Shown here piece after piece: positions 21,976-32,848 of a stretch of 64,000 nt of DNA. The stretch comes from Capniomyces stellatus (Eukaryota; Kickxellomycota; Harpellomycetes; Harpellales; Legeriomycetaceae). A program made the translations under genes and the position numbers. The stretch's first letter is position 1. Every line of letters starts with the position of its first letter. Below the pieces are notes generated by a model. It was given only the letters and a program-made list of their open reading frames with translations. It was not told where the DNA came from and did no database searches. The stretch spans positions 124,001 to 188,000 of the forward strand of contig LUVW01000020.1 of assembly GCA_001661515.1 (NCBI GenBank). Direction: 5' to 3'.

Positions 21976-23160
21976 CTATCGTCGCTTCCGGCTCATTGGT
22001 TGCAAAGTGCTCGCGCTTTGAGCTTTAGTGCCAAGCTGCTTTGACCTCTGCCTAATCATATGGGTGTACAGCTTGAAGAACGCTGTTTTAACCAACCCAA
22101 AGTAAATAAAAACGCATTGGTTAGTCGTTGGCACTCAAGAACAACTAGAGTTAAACAAGAAATGGCACCTATACATATTTTTTTCTTCAAAGCAGCATGT
22201 CGGTCTCAATTACCTGGGAAATATAGAGGTATCATAACGACAAGGAAGTAATAGAAATATGGAGAAATAGAAAATGCCGACTCAAGTGACTGGATAATAA
22301 GCGAAAGCTCAGCAACAAGGCCAAGTGGGTACAGAACAAAAAAAAACGTATATCTATATATATATATAAAGACACATTTAATAATCGTGCTTTGGAGTGG
22401 TGAACTGGTTCTGAGGTTGCAGTTCAAAATATGCAAATACACACAGCGTTTCAAGTGGTTGAATCTAAAAATTACCTAGCCCAAACTAGTGGATAAAAGT
22501 CTATCCCCATAATAGAAAACACATAGAACGGGTAGCGGACAACCTCAGTTACGCTCCAGGCAATTGCAGTGCTAACAAACCCAACACTTTTAACTATGTC
22601 TGTATCAGAAAACATGTACAAAATTCCCCACACAAGAAGGTTTCTGGCATAAACCTGCGAAAGCGTAGTCATTACTCCAGATTTTACTATACCTAAACAC
22701 ACACACATACACACACATGTATTTTAGCGTTAGAATTGTTTAAAGCGAGTCAACAAGATTTGGCGGTGGCTTGGCTCACTATGTAACCACAAATACCGTC
22801 TTATCTGCTCGAAACAATGATTTTTTTTTAAAAAAGGCTTACCAATAGCAGCATGGACAATCTAATGCAACAAAAAAAAGCAAAGCAGATAAGTAATTGG
22901 AGTCAGCAAGGTAGGTATGCTCTGTCGCATAAATTCTAATTTAAATGATTTGGTGCATATATGTTGCTACTGACCTCAACTATCGAAACGGTGACAAGGA
23001 AAATAATGTCATTTCCCAAAACATCGAATATATCCGAGTAGCTATTCCCATTTATGAAATGCAGCGCGATTGTCCACAAAACACGCCCCCAAGCAAAACC
23101 AGATATCGTGTTGTATGTGACCAGGTAGTTGCCTGTAAAACTCGAGCTTTTCTTTGCCAT
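21976..23160 (-). CDS. Very-long-chain 3-hydroxyacyl-CoA dehydratase, copy 2 (five exons)
   Basis: A tandem paralogue of the preceding gene. Exons are 23160-22975, 22861-22843, 22692-22476, 22353-22214 and 22082-21976; all introns are GT-AG (donors GTCAGT, GTAAGC, GTAATT, GTAATT) and the phases (0, 1, 2, 1) close to 222 residues. The second exon is only 19 bases and codes IVHAAI, the counterpart of IVHSAL in copy 1. The catalytic Tyr/Glu pair is kept in YPLGLVAE. The intron before YTFFFVLYP is at the same site and phase as the only intron of copy 1; the other three are unique to this copy. The end RKRR is basic but a poorer ER-retrieval signal than KKRN of copy 1. Expected role: dehydration step of very-long-chain fatty-acid elongation in the ER. 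It looks intact, with no frameshift seen. Confidence 0.88.
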
Positions 23161-23855
23161 TTCAAAAAAACAAAAAGAGTAAATAAAGTATAAAAATATG
23201 CTTTTTTTTAGCCAAAGTTGATTGAAAAAGTTTGTAGCAATATCTTGATACAGAAACAAAGATCCAGCTTTATTATTGTATTCCATTTTAGCTTTGCCTT
23301 AAAAAACTGATGTAAATCGAAGAATTTTTTTTTTGTTGATTATTACTAATAAAGTGCCAATTTATTTGTTTTGAAAGTAGGGGTGAAAACCCTTGCACGA
23401 ACACAAAATTGGCGTTTCTCAATCCAGTAAAAGGATATTTGAGCTGCCACAGAAACAACGCATGCTCCTGCTCACACCACCTTCCTCCTCATCCTTTTAC
23501 TCACAATGCACAGCTATAAAAAAGCAGTGAGTTTCATTGATCAACTTAACTTTGCACGGTTGCCATAATTGACGCTAGCAATTAATCAGCCTGCATCATT
23601 GGGGGTTTTTTGGTTGAGAATACTGTACCAAGAGTAAATTTGTGATCAAGTATGCCATCACGCTTCGGCCTCAAATATAATGGTCACTCGAGCTTATAGA
23701 GCTATTGGCTTTCACGAGTAGCTAGCTTTATTTATATAGAAACGATCCGCGCACATTCAAATAGATAGACCAAGAAAAAAGTATGATTATATTTGAAAAA
23801 ACTGTACATTAAATAAAGTAAATGCAGAATAAGGTAAACAGATTCCAGACAGGAT
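23161..23855. other. Intergenic region upstream of HACD copy 2
   Basis: This is the promoter side of HACD copy 2 and the 3' side of the NR2C2AP gene, both on the minus strand. A minus-strand ATG at 23286 is in frame with the HACD start but adds a sequence without family resemblance, so the ATG at 23160 was chosen. I see no other feature. Confidence 0.45.
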
Positions 23856-24356
23856 CTAGCTTGAAGTATTGCTTGCAGCACCAAACAAAAAGAAATCATA
23901 TATCGTTATTCTCCCATAAAAATCTGTACTTGAGGCAAAGGTGAATTTATATCTTTTGTAGTGATTGTTATTTTCAAATGGGAACTTTTGCTTGGAATTG
24001 ATATCAGAGGGATGTACTCGTGAAATCTCGGTCCAGGCTGATGCTTCCTTTTTGTTGCCTTCTTGATTTGGCTTTTGGGTTGGTTCTGTGGATGATTCGA
24101 GGGGCAATGATCCAAGAATGTCTATTGTTTTCCCAACAAACCCCCCCTGGAACATTATGTCGATCTGCTTTACATTTACTGGCTCGTTAAATTCCAAACA
24201 AATCCATTGTGGCGATCCTTGCTCTGAATTCCAACACGTAGATTCATCTCCGTCAAACAAAAACTTTTTTCCATACTCTCGCACATTCTTGCTTAGAACA
24301 GAGCTGACTTTTACGTTTGCTATCAAGCCTTTTAAATCAGCTAGTTCGGAACTCAT
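23856..24356 (-). CDS. NR2C2AP: Nuclear receptor 2C2-associated protein-like, discoidin (F5/8 C) domain
   Basis: An intronless 166-residue frame made almost wholly of one F5/8 type C (galactose-binding-like) domain. Motifs of the NR2C2AP/TRA16 family are plain: FGK-like GKKFLFDGDESTCWNSEQG, PQWICLEF, IMFQGGFVGKT, and near the end KFTFASSTDFYGRITIYDFF. A loop of about 20 residues rich in Glu, Pro, Gln and Lys (around residue 88-106) is inserted compared with the human protein. The human protein binds the orphan receptor TR4 and represses it; fungi lack such receptors, so the fungal role must be different and is unknown to me. The single ATG and the length fit. Confidence 0.9.
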   Translation of the reverse strand: MSSELADLKGLIANVKVSSVLSKNVREYGKKFLFDGDESTCWNSEQGSPQWICLEFNEPVNVKQIDIMFQGGFVGKTIDILGSLPLESSTEPTQKPNQEGNKKEASAWTEISRVHPSDINSKQKFPFENNNHYKRYKFTFASSTDFYGRITIYDFFLFGAASNTSS

Positions 24357-24813
24357 ACCAGAAAAAAGGTGTCTTGCTTTTAATTATATCTGAACTTTTT
24401 TCTTCTTTTTTTTCAATTAACAATCTAATGAGAAAAAGAAGATAGAAATGTATTTATATTTTCGTTCAAGACTGAGATTTTCAATATATATTTATCAATA
24501 AATAAAAGCCGCAACCTTAAAAAAATCAAAAACCAATTCGATCAATAGAATAAAACAGAATAAATAACATGAACTTTTTACTCGCAAAAAACAAAAAATT
24601 ACGGGATAAATTCCAATAAAAAAAGTACGAGGGGTTTCAATTTGACGCCAATCTTGAAATCAAATCTAATGGTATCAGGGCGTTAAATAAAAACAGCTAT
24701 AGCTCATATCATTAAATGGTGCTAGTGTGTTATGTGGTTTCAGGTAGGGTGGTAAGTTTGGGTAAGCATCTTTGATTGATAATGGGTAAAATATTAAATA
24801 AACGACTGGCTGG
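24357..24813. other. Intergenic region between NR2C2AP and BUD22
   Basis: This holds the promoter of the NR2C2AP gene and the 3' flank of the BUD22-like gene, both on the minus strand. It is AT-rich, and I see no distinct element. Confidence 0.45.
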
Positions 24814-26992
24814 CTAATCAAAAGTGATCTTCTTTCCTTTGACACCTTCAAGCAATGCCATCTGCTGGCGTTCGCGCTGTTTGGCAAGCCAGGACGGATG
24901 CATTTTCTCTTGATCATCGGCGCCTTTTGAGCTACCCTTGCTTTCGTAGGTATTGGTGTTTCTAGGCGCACCAGAATATGGCTTATTATATTCATTGCTG
25001 GGTTTATAACCAGGTTTGCTGTCGGAATTTCCATAAGGACGACTTTGATTAGGCCCAGAGTTGGCGTATTGGTTTATGCTGGTGTCATGTTTTACAGGGT
25101 TGGCTTCTTCGACTCCTGATTTGTTTTCTCCATCAAACATGGTCTTGCTACCAGCTGGAGCAACTCCTGCTCTTAGCTGTCTCATTCGTAGTTTCTTTGA
25201 CGCATGAGGCTTATTTCTATCATTATCATTCCTGCTCGCTGCTTTGTTTTGCTCTTCCTGTCTGACTCTGTAATTTGGATTATGTACACGCTTATCCTTT
25301 ACTAAAAGCTGGACATGGTTGGCCTTTTCCCCATACAATTTTTCATACTTGGCTCTACGTGCTCTCTGGCCTGGCCGGTTTGATTTGAGTGCCTCTTTGC
25401 TGTCCTTGGCACCTTTGCCTTCAGAGTTAGAGGCGCTGTTTGACTTGGACCTTTTCTTTTTTGCTGGTTTGCCGCTGTCCGAATCAGACAGGCCATCACC
25501 AGCCCCGCCCAGCGAAGTCAAAAACATTGACTTGGACCCATCAGCCGATTTGCGCTTTTTGGATTTTGGTTTATCAGTCTCGCTCTCAGTGTGCGAGTCG
25601 TAGTCGGATCCTTCAACATCTGAACCCGAGTTATACTCTGCAATGTTATAGTCCCCTTCATCTACAGAACCATAGCTTACATCGCTATCGCTTCCACCAT
25701 CCCCATTATCAATATCGCTTTTTACCTCATCTAACTCTGAGCCCGAGCTGGATGTAGACTCATTTGTCTGATCTTTCAGGCTAAGATTTTCTTTGTCCAG
25801 CTTATCGCTAGAGCTCAAAAGCGTGTTTGCCCCCCCTAGTATTGATGCTACACCATCCAGTCTCTTCAGTGTCTCGGCAACAGCCTTTGATTTCAAAAGT
25901 CTATTGTATACCTTTAAATTGATGACTGTTTTTGCCTTTTTGCCGTTGCGATTATTTTTAACTTCCTTCTCTGCCTCAGCCAAGTCCGTATCATCTTGGC
26001 TGTTGCTAGCCCCTGGACCTTCAGAGTCCTTCGTATCACCCAAGCCGCTCTCTACCAAGTAAAAGTCAATTTTATCTCCGTCTCCAAAATCCAGAGCTTC
26101 CGAGTTGTTTTTAAGCTCCTCAACCTCCCTCACATAGTTAAAAAGCAAGTCCTTGCCAGCCTCTTCCGGAGATACAATCTAAATCCCAGTATTATATTTC
26201 AACTTTCAAATTATTACCGCAATGCACCATGGCGAAACTTTAACAAAATAAACAAGAAAGCAGCCACAAATACACACCGAAATGTTTATGTATATGTATA
26301 TTCACCTTTAGATTGCTGAACAGCTCGTCCTCTGCTGCTATTTGGCGCTCTATGTGAACTCTTTTAGACTCTTCCATTTGCGGAAGTTTGCTGCGCAGGT
26401 TTCTTAGAGATTTAATTAGCTTTTGAACCTCAGAATTCTTTGACTTTTTGATCGAGCCTTTTAATTCCTTCTTTATATGATATAGCTTTTGGTTAGCCAG
26501 CTTGACCCTAGCCGCCTTCAGTTCCACATTTGCCTTATCTTTATCAATAAAGCTATACAAGTCGACCTGCTTCTTTTTCTTTTCCTTTATCTCGGTTTTG
26601 GGTATCTCCTGACCCTCTTCAACGGGGGTTTCTTTTTCTCGTACCTCCTTTTCAATTATTTTTGCTCTGTCACTATTGATGTTGGATTTGTACTCCTTTC
26701 TTTTCTTCTTTAGTACCTTCCGCTGTCTTTTTTCCAACGCCTGTTTCGCCTTTGGAAGTATATTTTCCCTTTTAACCTATTTATTTATTTTATTTTATTA
26801 TATTATATTTTATCCCTTGTTATTCTAAGCTCTGTCAAAATATTTCTTTCCCAACTAATTTCCTAAAAAAAAAGCAATTAGTACCATTCACGCTTATTTT
26901 ATCAAAATCTACATTTTAAATTCAGTTAAAGCAAGATCTACCTGTGCCTCAAGAAGGCTAATCTTCCAACCGAGATTCTCTTTGACAACCAT
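24814..26992 (-). CDS. BUD22: Bud22/SRFBP1-family ribosome biogenesis protein
   Basis: Three exons: 26992-26942, 26776-26306 and 26178-24814, all joins in phase 0 with GT-AG introns, giving 628 residues. The first exon codes only 17 residues (MVVKENLGWKISLLEAQ). Residues 18-175 are strongly basic and helical (KQALEKRQRKVLKKKRKEY). The middle is acidic and Ser-rich with several KKRKS-type nuclear signals. The C-terminus has RARRAKYEKLYGEKANHVQ and ends HPSWLAKQRERQ...GKKITFD, the signature of the Bud22 family. Bud22 is a nucleolar factor of 40S subunit and 18S rRNA maturation; the human relative is SRFBP1. The BUD22 promoter is shared divergently with the first ECH1 copy. Confidence 0.87.
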
Positions 26993-27608
26993 AATTCAGC
27001 TCTGATAATGTTCGTTTGGTGTTCAATGGTCGGCTCTACTGTCTATACTTCATTAATCTTCGGCACTGATTTCTTTTTATTCTATCCAAACTATTCAAGT
27101 TTTGCAAAATAATTCGAGTCAACTTGGCTTATGAAAAGTTTGTAAAATTCTGTTTTTTTTGATCTATTTTTTTTTGCGCTTTACAGAAAAAAAAAAAAAG
27201 AGAAATAAGTGTGGTTTAGCTGTCCAGTAGAAAGTCATCCCCGAATTTAATGTAGATTTTGTAATTGGTTTTGAATTGTATACACCAGCTTCTGGTATTT
27301 ACCATTTTTTTCACTTATTTTGTTTTGTTTATGTGATTTATTGGCAACAGAATCAACATGACAAAATATACTTGCCTTTTTTCACCTGCTTTATTAGCAT
27401 TGTATCCAAATTGGCTACTCTTCTGTGCTTTAAAGTACGGGGTTCCTCAATATTAAATACAATAAAATAAATAGTTTAGAATCTGCCATTACACAAGTCA
27501 GGAACACTCTACAAGCACATAAGTAACTCTAACCTTTAGTTTTTATATATACCGACTACCCATAACTGTTCAAATCGTTCAAGTCTTTTAAGCCAAAGTC
27601 TTACAATC
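26993..27608. other. Divergent promoter between BUD22 and ECH1 copy 1
   Basis: AT-rich with T and A runs near 27150-27200. I see no coding sequence or clear motif. Confidence 0.45.
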
Positions 27609-28448
27609 ATGTCGTTAATAAACCAGCAATTCAAAACACTGCTTTTAAAAAACCCAGCAAAAGGAGTGCTGCATGTTTCCTTAAACAGACCAGACAAACT
27701 AAACTCCATGAATCCCCAAATGTGGATTGATTTAAAAAGCTGTTTTAACCAGGTTAAGCTGGACAAAGATGTCCTTTCGGTGGTCTTGTCGGGCGAAGGA
27801 CGTGCCTTTTGTTCGGGATTGGATTTAAAGACAGCCACCGAATCGCTTTTTAATCCAGATAAAACAATTGATATTGCTAGGAGAGGCCACCACCATAGAC
27901 TCTTACTGCTGGACTGGCAAAGTAGCTTAACGGCGATTGAAGAATGCGACAAGCCAGTTATAGCCCTGGTTCAGGATGCGTGTATTGGAGCTGGAATTGA
28001 CATGGTAACAGCATGTGATATTAGATATTGCACTGACAATGCATACTTTACTGTTAAAGAGGTTGATATTGGGATGGCTGCTGATGTGGGAACCTTGCAG
28101 AGGCTCCCAAGGGTTGTTGGCAACGACAGTTGGGTCAGAGAACTCGTCTACACTGCCCGGAAAGTACAGGCATCAGAGGCCCTTCAGTTTGGGCTTGTTA
28201 GCCGAATATTCAAAGATTCCGAGTCAGGCCTGGAGCAAACCATCAAGATTGCAGCTGAAATAGCTTCAAAATCACCTATAGCTGTAACAGGCTCAAAACA
28301 CAATTTACTATATTCTAGAGACCACACAGTCAAAGAGGGGCTCGAGTACAACGCGCTTTGGAACACACTCATGCACAACACCGATGATATCCAGGAGGCC
28401 ATATCGGCATTTATGCAAAAATGCACTCCATCCTTCAAGAAGCTCTAG
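27609..28448 (+). CDS. ECH1: Delta(3,5)-Delta(2,4)-dienoyl-CoA isomerase, copy 1
   Basis: An intronless 279-residue frame of the crotonase (enoyl-CoA hydratase/isomerase) superfamily. It belongs to the ECH1 branch, which shifts 3,5-dienoyl-CoA to 2,4-dienoyl-CoA during breakdown of unsaturated fatty acids. The three acidic catalytic residues known from rat ECH1 are matched with identical spacing: Asp 131 (GIDMVT), Glu 151 (VKEVDIG) and Asp 159 (AADVG). The oxyanion-hole region GEGRAFCSGLDL and CIGAGID are present. The C-terminus is KKL, a doubtful peroxisomal PTS1, while copy 2 ends SKL. There is no clear mitochondrial presequence. The copy stands 0.6 kb before its paralogue in the same direction. 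Confidence 0.93.
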   Translation: MSLINQQFKTLLLKNPAKGVLHVSLNRPDKLNSMNPQMWIDLKSCFNQVKLDKDVLSVVLSGEGRAFCSGLDLKTATESLFNPDKTIDIARRGHHHRLLLLDWQSSLTAIEECDKPVIALVQDACIGAGIDMVTACDIRYCTDNAYFTVKEVDIGMAADVGTLQRLPRVVGNDSWVRELVYTARKVQASEALQFGLVSRIFKDSESGLEQTIKIAAEIASKSPIAVTGSKHNLLYSRDHTVKEGLEYNALWNTLMHNTDDIQEAISAFMQKCTPSFKKL

Positions 28449-29076
28449 AGTCTTTGCCAATCACAGCAGGGGAGGGGGGTTCATATACTGTATCTTGTTT
28501 AAAGCGTCATTACACATCCGTGAGTGGCATTAGTCGGTGTTTATGGGTTTTTTTTTAGCTTTTCTTTTAAAAAGCTACAATTGCAGTTTAGCTTTTCCAG
28601 GCCGTCTGTTTATAGCTATATACAGTTTAGACATTCTTTCACTATTCTTTACGCTTTATTTACGTACACTGTTGTGCCGAGTCGCCAAGGTTGAAAGAGC
28701 GAGTGGTCGTTTTCTAGACTGAAGGCATTTTTTCAGACAAAATTCATATGAAAATTAAACGCCATCAATGGAAATAAAATAAACAATTAAACACCGCTAT
28801 AGCCCGCCAATAGCAATCAAGAGTGCATTTTGGGGTTTATATAGAAATCGTGTTTACTTGGCAATTATGAAACATTTCGATAGGGATTTTAGCTAAGCAC
28901 AATTAATTTAACATGGTATTGATTAAGCAAACGAGCTCTAGTTGTTTTTAGTTGTGTTTCATATATCACCCCCAAGTTCTGCGGTTTCTTGTTTCCACGT
29001 TTCTCTGTTCCTAATGCTCAATAGTACATTTGGCTGCAAGTAAAAAAAAAACGAAAAAAGGCACTACAAAATCTAA
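28449..29076. other. Spacer between the two ECH1 copies
   Basis: A 628-base spacer with a G run near 28472 and AT-rich sequence after it. It must contain the 3' end of copy 1 and the promoter of copy 2. No coding sequence was seen. Confidence 0.45.
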
Positions 29077-29919
29077 ATGACCTCGGTAATTAACCAAAAG
29101 TACGAAACATTGTCACTGAAGTCACCAGCGATTGGTGTCTTGCAAGTGACACTAAACAGACCCAAGAATTTCAACGCTTTAAACCCACAAATGTGGATTG
29201 ACTTGAGAAATTGTTTCGGGTTGATAAAGACTGACAAGGATGTTATTTCAGTGGTTTTAGCGGGTGAGGGCCGTGTGTTCTGCTCGGGGCTGGACCTAAA
29301 TACTGCTTTGATAACAATGCCTGCTAACGGCGACAATGCAGATGTTGCAAGAAAGGGGTATTACCACAAAATCCATATTCTGGACTTGCAAAACAGTCTT
29401 ACCGCAATTGAGGAGTGCAACAAGCCAGTAATAGCAATGGTACAAAACGCCTGCATCGGAGCAGGAATCGATATCATAACATCGTGCGATATTAGATACT
29501 GCACTGAAGATGCTTTCTTTTCTGTAAAAGAGGTGGACATTGGAATGGCAGCTGATGTTGGGACCTTGCAAAGACTCCCAAAAGTAGTTGGTAACGACAG
29601 TTGGGTCAGAGAACTAGCCTACACGGCTCGCAGAGCGCCAGCGTCAGAGGCCCTTCAGTTTGGGCTTGTTAGCCGGGTTTTTAAAGATCACGCCTCAGGT
29701 TTAGAACAGGCGATAAAGACAGCAACAGAAATAGCGTCCAAATCACCTGTTGCAGTGGTAGGTACCAAGCACATCCTGGTATACTCTAGAGATCACACAG
29801 TCAAAGAAGGACTCGAGTACAATGCTGTGTGGAACACGCTTATGCACAACACCAACGACATCAAGGAAGCAATTACTGGATTTCTTCAAAAAAGACCTGC
29901 TAAATTCTCCAAGCTTTAG
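29077..29919 (+). CDS. Delta(3,5)-Delta(2,4)-dienoyl-CoA isomerase, copy 2, PTS1
   Basis: An intronless 280-residue paralogue of the preceding gene with the same crotonase fold. Catalytic acids are conserved at Asp 132, Glu 152 and Asp 160. It ends SKL, the canonical peroxisomal targeting signal, so beta-oxidation of unsaturated fatty acids in peroxisomes is the likely site. The two copies share blocks of identical DNA (for example 28173-28204 with 29644-29675, and 28122-28144 with 29593-29615), while other parts have diverged at synonymous and non-synonymous sites. The region after the GLDL motif (residues about 75-95) differs most in sequence and length. Confidence 0.94.
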   Translation: MTSVINQKYETLSLKSPAIGVLQVTLNRPKNFNALNPQMWIDLRNCFGLIKTDKDVISVVLAGEGRVFCSGLDLNTALITMPANGDNADVARKGYYHKIHILDLQNSLTAIEECNKPVIAMVQNACIGAGIDIITSCDIRYCTEDAFFSVKEVDIGMAADVGTLQRLPKVVGNDSWVRELAYTARRAPASEALQFGLVSRVFKDHASGLEQAIKTATEIASKSPVAVVGTKHILVYSRDHTVKEGLEYNAVWNTLMHNTNDIKEAITGFLQKRPAKFSKL

Positions 29920-30615
29920 TAGCAGCGATTCGACTATATTATATTATTATTGCTGTTTATACCCCCATTGGTTTGACTAGATAACGTAGTTTATTTGTGT
30001 TTTGAACACTCGTAAAAGTATTTATACCATTTCTGTATATTTTCTTTGTCAATACACAACCGTTTATCGACATGAACTGCTAATATCTAAGTATTGCAGC
30101 TAATGTGTCTTTTTTAGTTAGCTTCATGCACTAGTTGGTTTGTTTTGTCATGGATTTAGGTGAAGTTTGTCTTTTATTGTTATTACTGGCTGTGTTGCAA
30201 TATTAAAGCAAACAAAAAAGAGAGATCCATTTTGAGTTTAAAATATTTTTTATGAAATTTATTTATTCAGAATTCAAGATTTTTTGCTATTATTAAAATT
30301 GAAATTCTAGATTTCATATTGCTCTTAATTCGTCTGATTTCATTCTCACTTTTTGTTTTCTTCGTTTTTATTTTTATTTTTTGCAAGCACATCTACGCAA
30401 AAGATTAATAAACAAGTACAGTATCTCAAACAAAGGAAAACAGTTTAGCGCCGTCTTCTTTCCTCTGCCACCTTAGCCAGAAATAAACTTACAAGTTTAA
30501 TAGCGATAATAACAAAAAGCAAATATATATGTTCAACACCATTGTTGTTTTTAGAGCGAACATTCACAAAACTTTTCAACAATAGAAAATCTCGTTGCTA
30601 AACCAAGGGGTAGGA
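29920..30615. other. Intergenic region before NUDCD1
   Basis: AT-rich. It holds the 3' flank of ECH1 copy 2 and the promoter of the NUDCD1-like gene. No further feature was seen. Confidence 0.45.
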
Positions 30616-32848
30616 ATGGAGTCGTCAGTTAATCTAAAAATCGACAAGAGTAAACTAAATCCGCAATTCAATGGGTACAAATTTCAACTTACGGATGAAC
30701 ACAAGGACTTGCAAAGCTTTCCTTTTAACGATTTTGGGGTAAATGTACCCCCGGTTACTGCATCGGGCATTTCGTTTTTACAAACTCAACAACGTGTGCA
30801 ATTTAATCATCTGTTTTACGGCACAGCATCAGACACACTACTGTTTATAAATGACAAAGAAGAGCTTGTTGAATTCTCTATTAACTCTATGGTAAATCCT
30901 CTAATAAAATTAAATAAATACAAAACACTCTTTGGAGGAGTTGATGCATAAAGATCCGTGTGTTGTGACTTTAATCAATCTGGTAATTGAATGTATATTT
31001 CAGGCCAAGCAGAACTTCCAGGTGCTTTTAAAACTGCCGTCAAAAGCATATTCCAGCGAGCAGCCAAGTATGCAGAGTACCCCAAGTTGTAAAATGGGGT
31101 ATAGATCCATTTTTACCTTGAACCACTCCTTAGTGTTGATATTTGATGGCGATGATACATTTTATTTGGCGAGAACAACAAAGAAAGAAACACGAGTCTG
31201 TGCACGGTTTGTAGCTGGTGCTATCAACAAGAGCGACGGTAGTAGCCTTAGTCCCTTAATACCTGTAGTATTAGGTGCTCGACTTGTAAACAATACCATA
31301 CATACGGTTCTATGCCACCAAACATCAACTCCTGCAACTATGGCCAGCGCCACCAGTAGTGACTGCAAGAATGATGACGTAATAAACAAAGGAGGTTTCC
31401 GCACAGTAAGAAAAAATATCAATGTGTTTGCTATGGATGTGCTTGTGATAGATCTGTCTGTGGTGGAAGGCATTTTTGACGAATCGTATGATATGGGTAG
31501 TTCTGTTCATAATCTGGACGCAGTAAAGCTATACACGTTGATCAGCAAAACAGCTCCAATGTATTTTTCCTACACTTGCTCAGAGTTTGATTTCATTATG
31601 GGCGCAGAAGTGCAGCCCAGGCTACATAGAGATGACGAAATGGACATTGATACTGATGTAGTTGGCCAGAACGCTGGTGGTGGCAATAAGCTGCAGGCTG
31701 ATGACATGGTTATTGAATCAAGGCCGGACCAAAGTCTAGGCAGGATACCTAAATATTTTTGGAGCCAGGAAAAGAAAGATTTGACTGTCCAGTTTGTCTT
31801 GCCAGCTAAAGCTAACAAAGATTTAATAGAGTGTAAATTCAGCAAAACAGGGCTGACACTGAAATATAATGCAAATTCAAGTCCAAGCGAGACCGGCGAT
31901 TTTGGTCTAAGAATTGAGAATGAAAATTTGTATGCGCCAATTTTGCCAAGTGAAAGCTACTGGACAATAGAGTCAAACAATGTTCTTACTTTGTACATTC
32001 AAAAGGATAGAGCTGAGGACGAGGTACAGCATAAATGGCCACATTTATTTGAGACTGATGATGGGAATTGTGAAAACATTGGTTCAGATAACCTTGCGCA
32101 CATTAGTGAAAGACTCGAGGCATACACAAGCGGACTAGATAACCCGGTTTTGAGCGAACCGATCATCCAGCCTCAACTAATGTCTGAGATTGACGATGAG
32201 GCCGATTACAACACTACTTTGATCCGATTTTTTGTCTACAATGGCGCCACAGGTGCTGTTAAACAGTACATCAACACCGCTGGGCTAGACTATCTGTGCT
32301 CGTCTTTTCCAAGCCCAACAAGCGCCTATAAAGACATCAACCAACACCTTAAAGCCGGCTGTTCGCTAACAGAAGAAGCGGTCAGCACCGCCCAAACACA
32401 GGAGTTTAAACTCCCTTTGATCTGCATGAAATACGATGTTGATGGGCTGGCATTTTCTATCACAAATAAACTAACTCGTAAATTTGAGCTCAGTAAACAG
32501 CTAATAACTACCGAAAATTACTGCCCTGACATGGACGAAACGGTTGGCGTAGTATCTGCCACACACGAGCTAAGTTTCCATGCTCTTAGCTTTGTGCTGG
32601 CAAGCAAGTCCGACAAAAAGCTTGTTTATGTCGATCAGCTATGTAGATATGCGGTTGCTGCAGAGTCAAATAGGAGGCTGTATATATATCGTGCCTCAAA
32701 TAGTCCAGCTTGCGAAAGTGCCGTTCAAAATGTCGTTGAATTGCCTGCTATTCCTGGCGAATCAATACTCGGATTGCAACCAGTAAACGATGGTACTCAA
32801 CTGGTAATTCTACGTGAACATTCGATGTTTGTGCTGAATCTGTTGTAG
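30616..32848 (+). CDS. NUDCD1: NudC domain-containing protein 1-like (CS domain)
   Basis: Two exons, 30616-30891 and 31004-32848, joined in phase 0 over a 112-base GT-AG intron, give 706 residues. The start is the ATG at 30616; the frame extends upstream only through a TTG. A p23/NudC-type CS domain lies at about residues 340-440: it opens PKYFWSQEKKDLTVQFVLPA, continues with CKFSKTGLTLKY and LYAPILPSESYWTIE, and closes with KWPHLFE. Flanking parts are beta-rich, as in NUDCD1, whose N- and C-terminal regions form a propeller-like fold around the CS domain. NudC-family proteins are Hsp90 co-chaperones, often for WD40 clients; human NUDCD1 binds COPI-related and other propeller proteins. An acidic stretch (DDEMDIDTD) precedes the CS domain. 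The assignment rests on the CS domain and overall layout. Confidence 0.82.
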
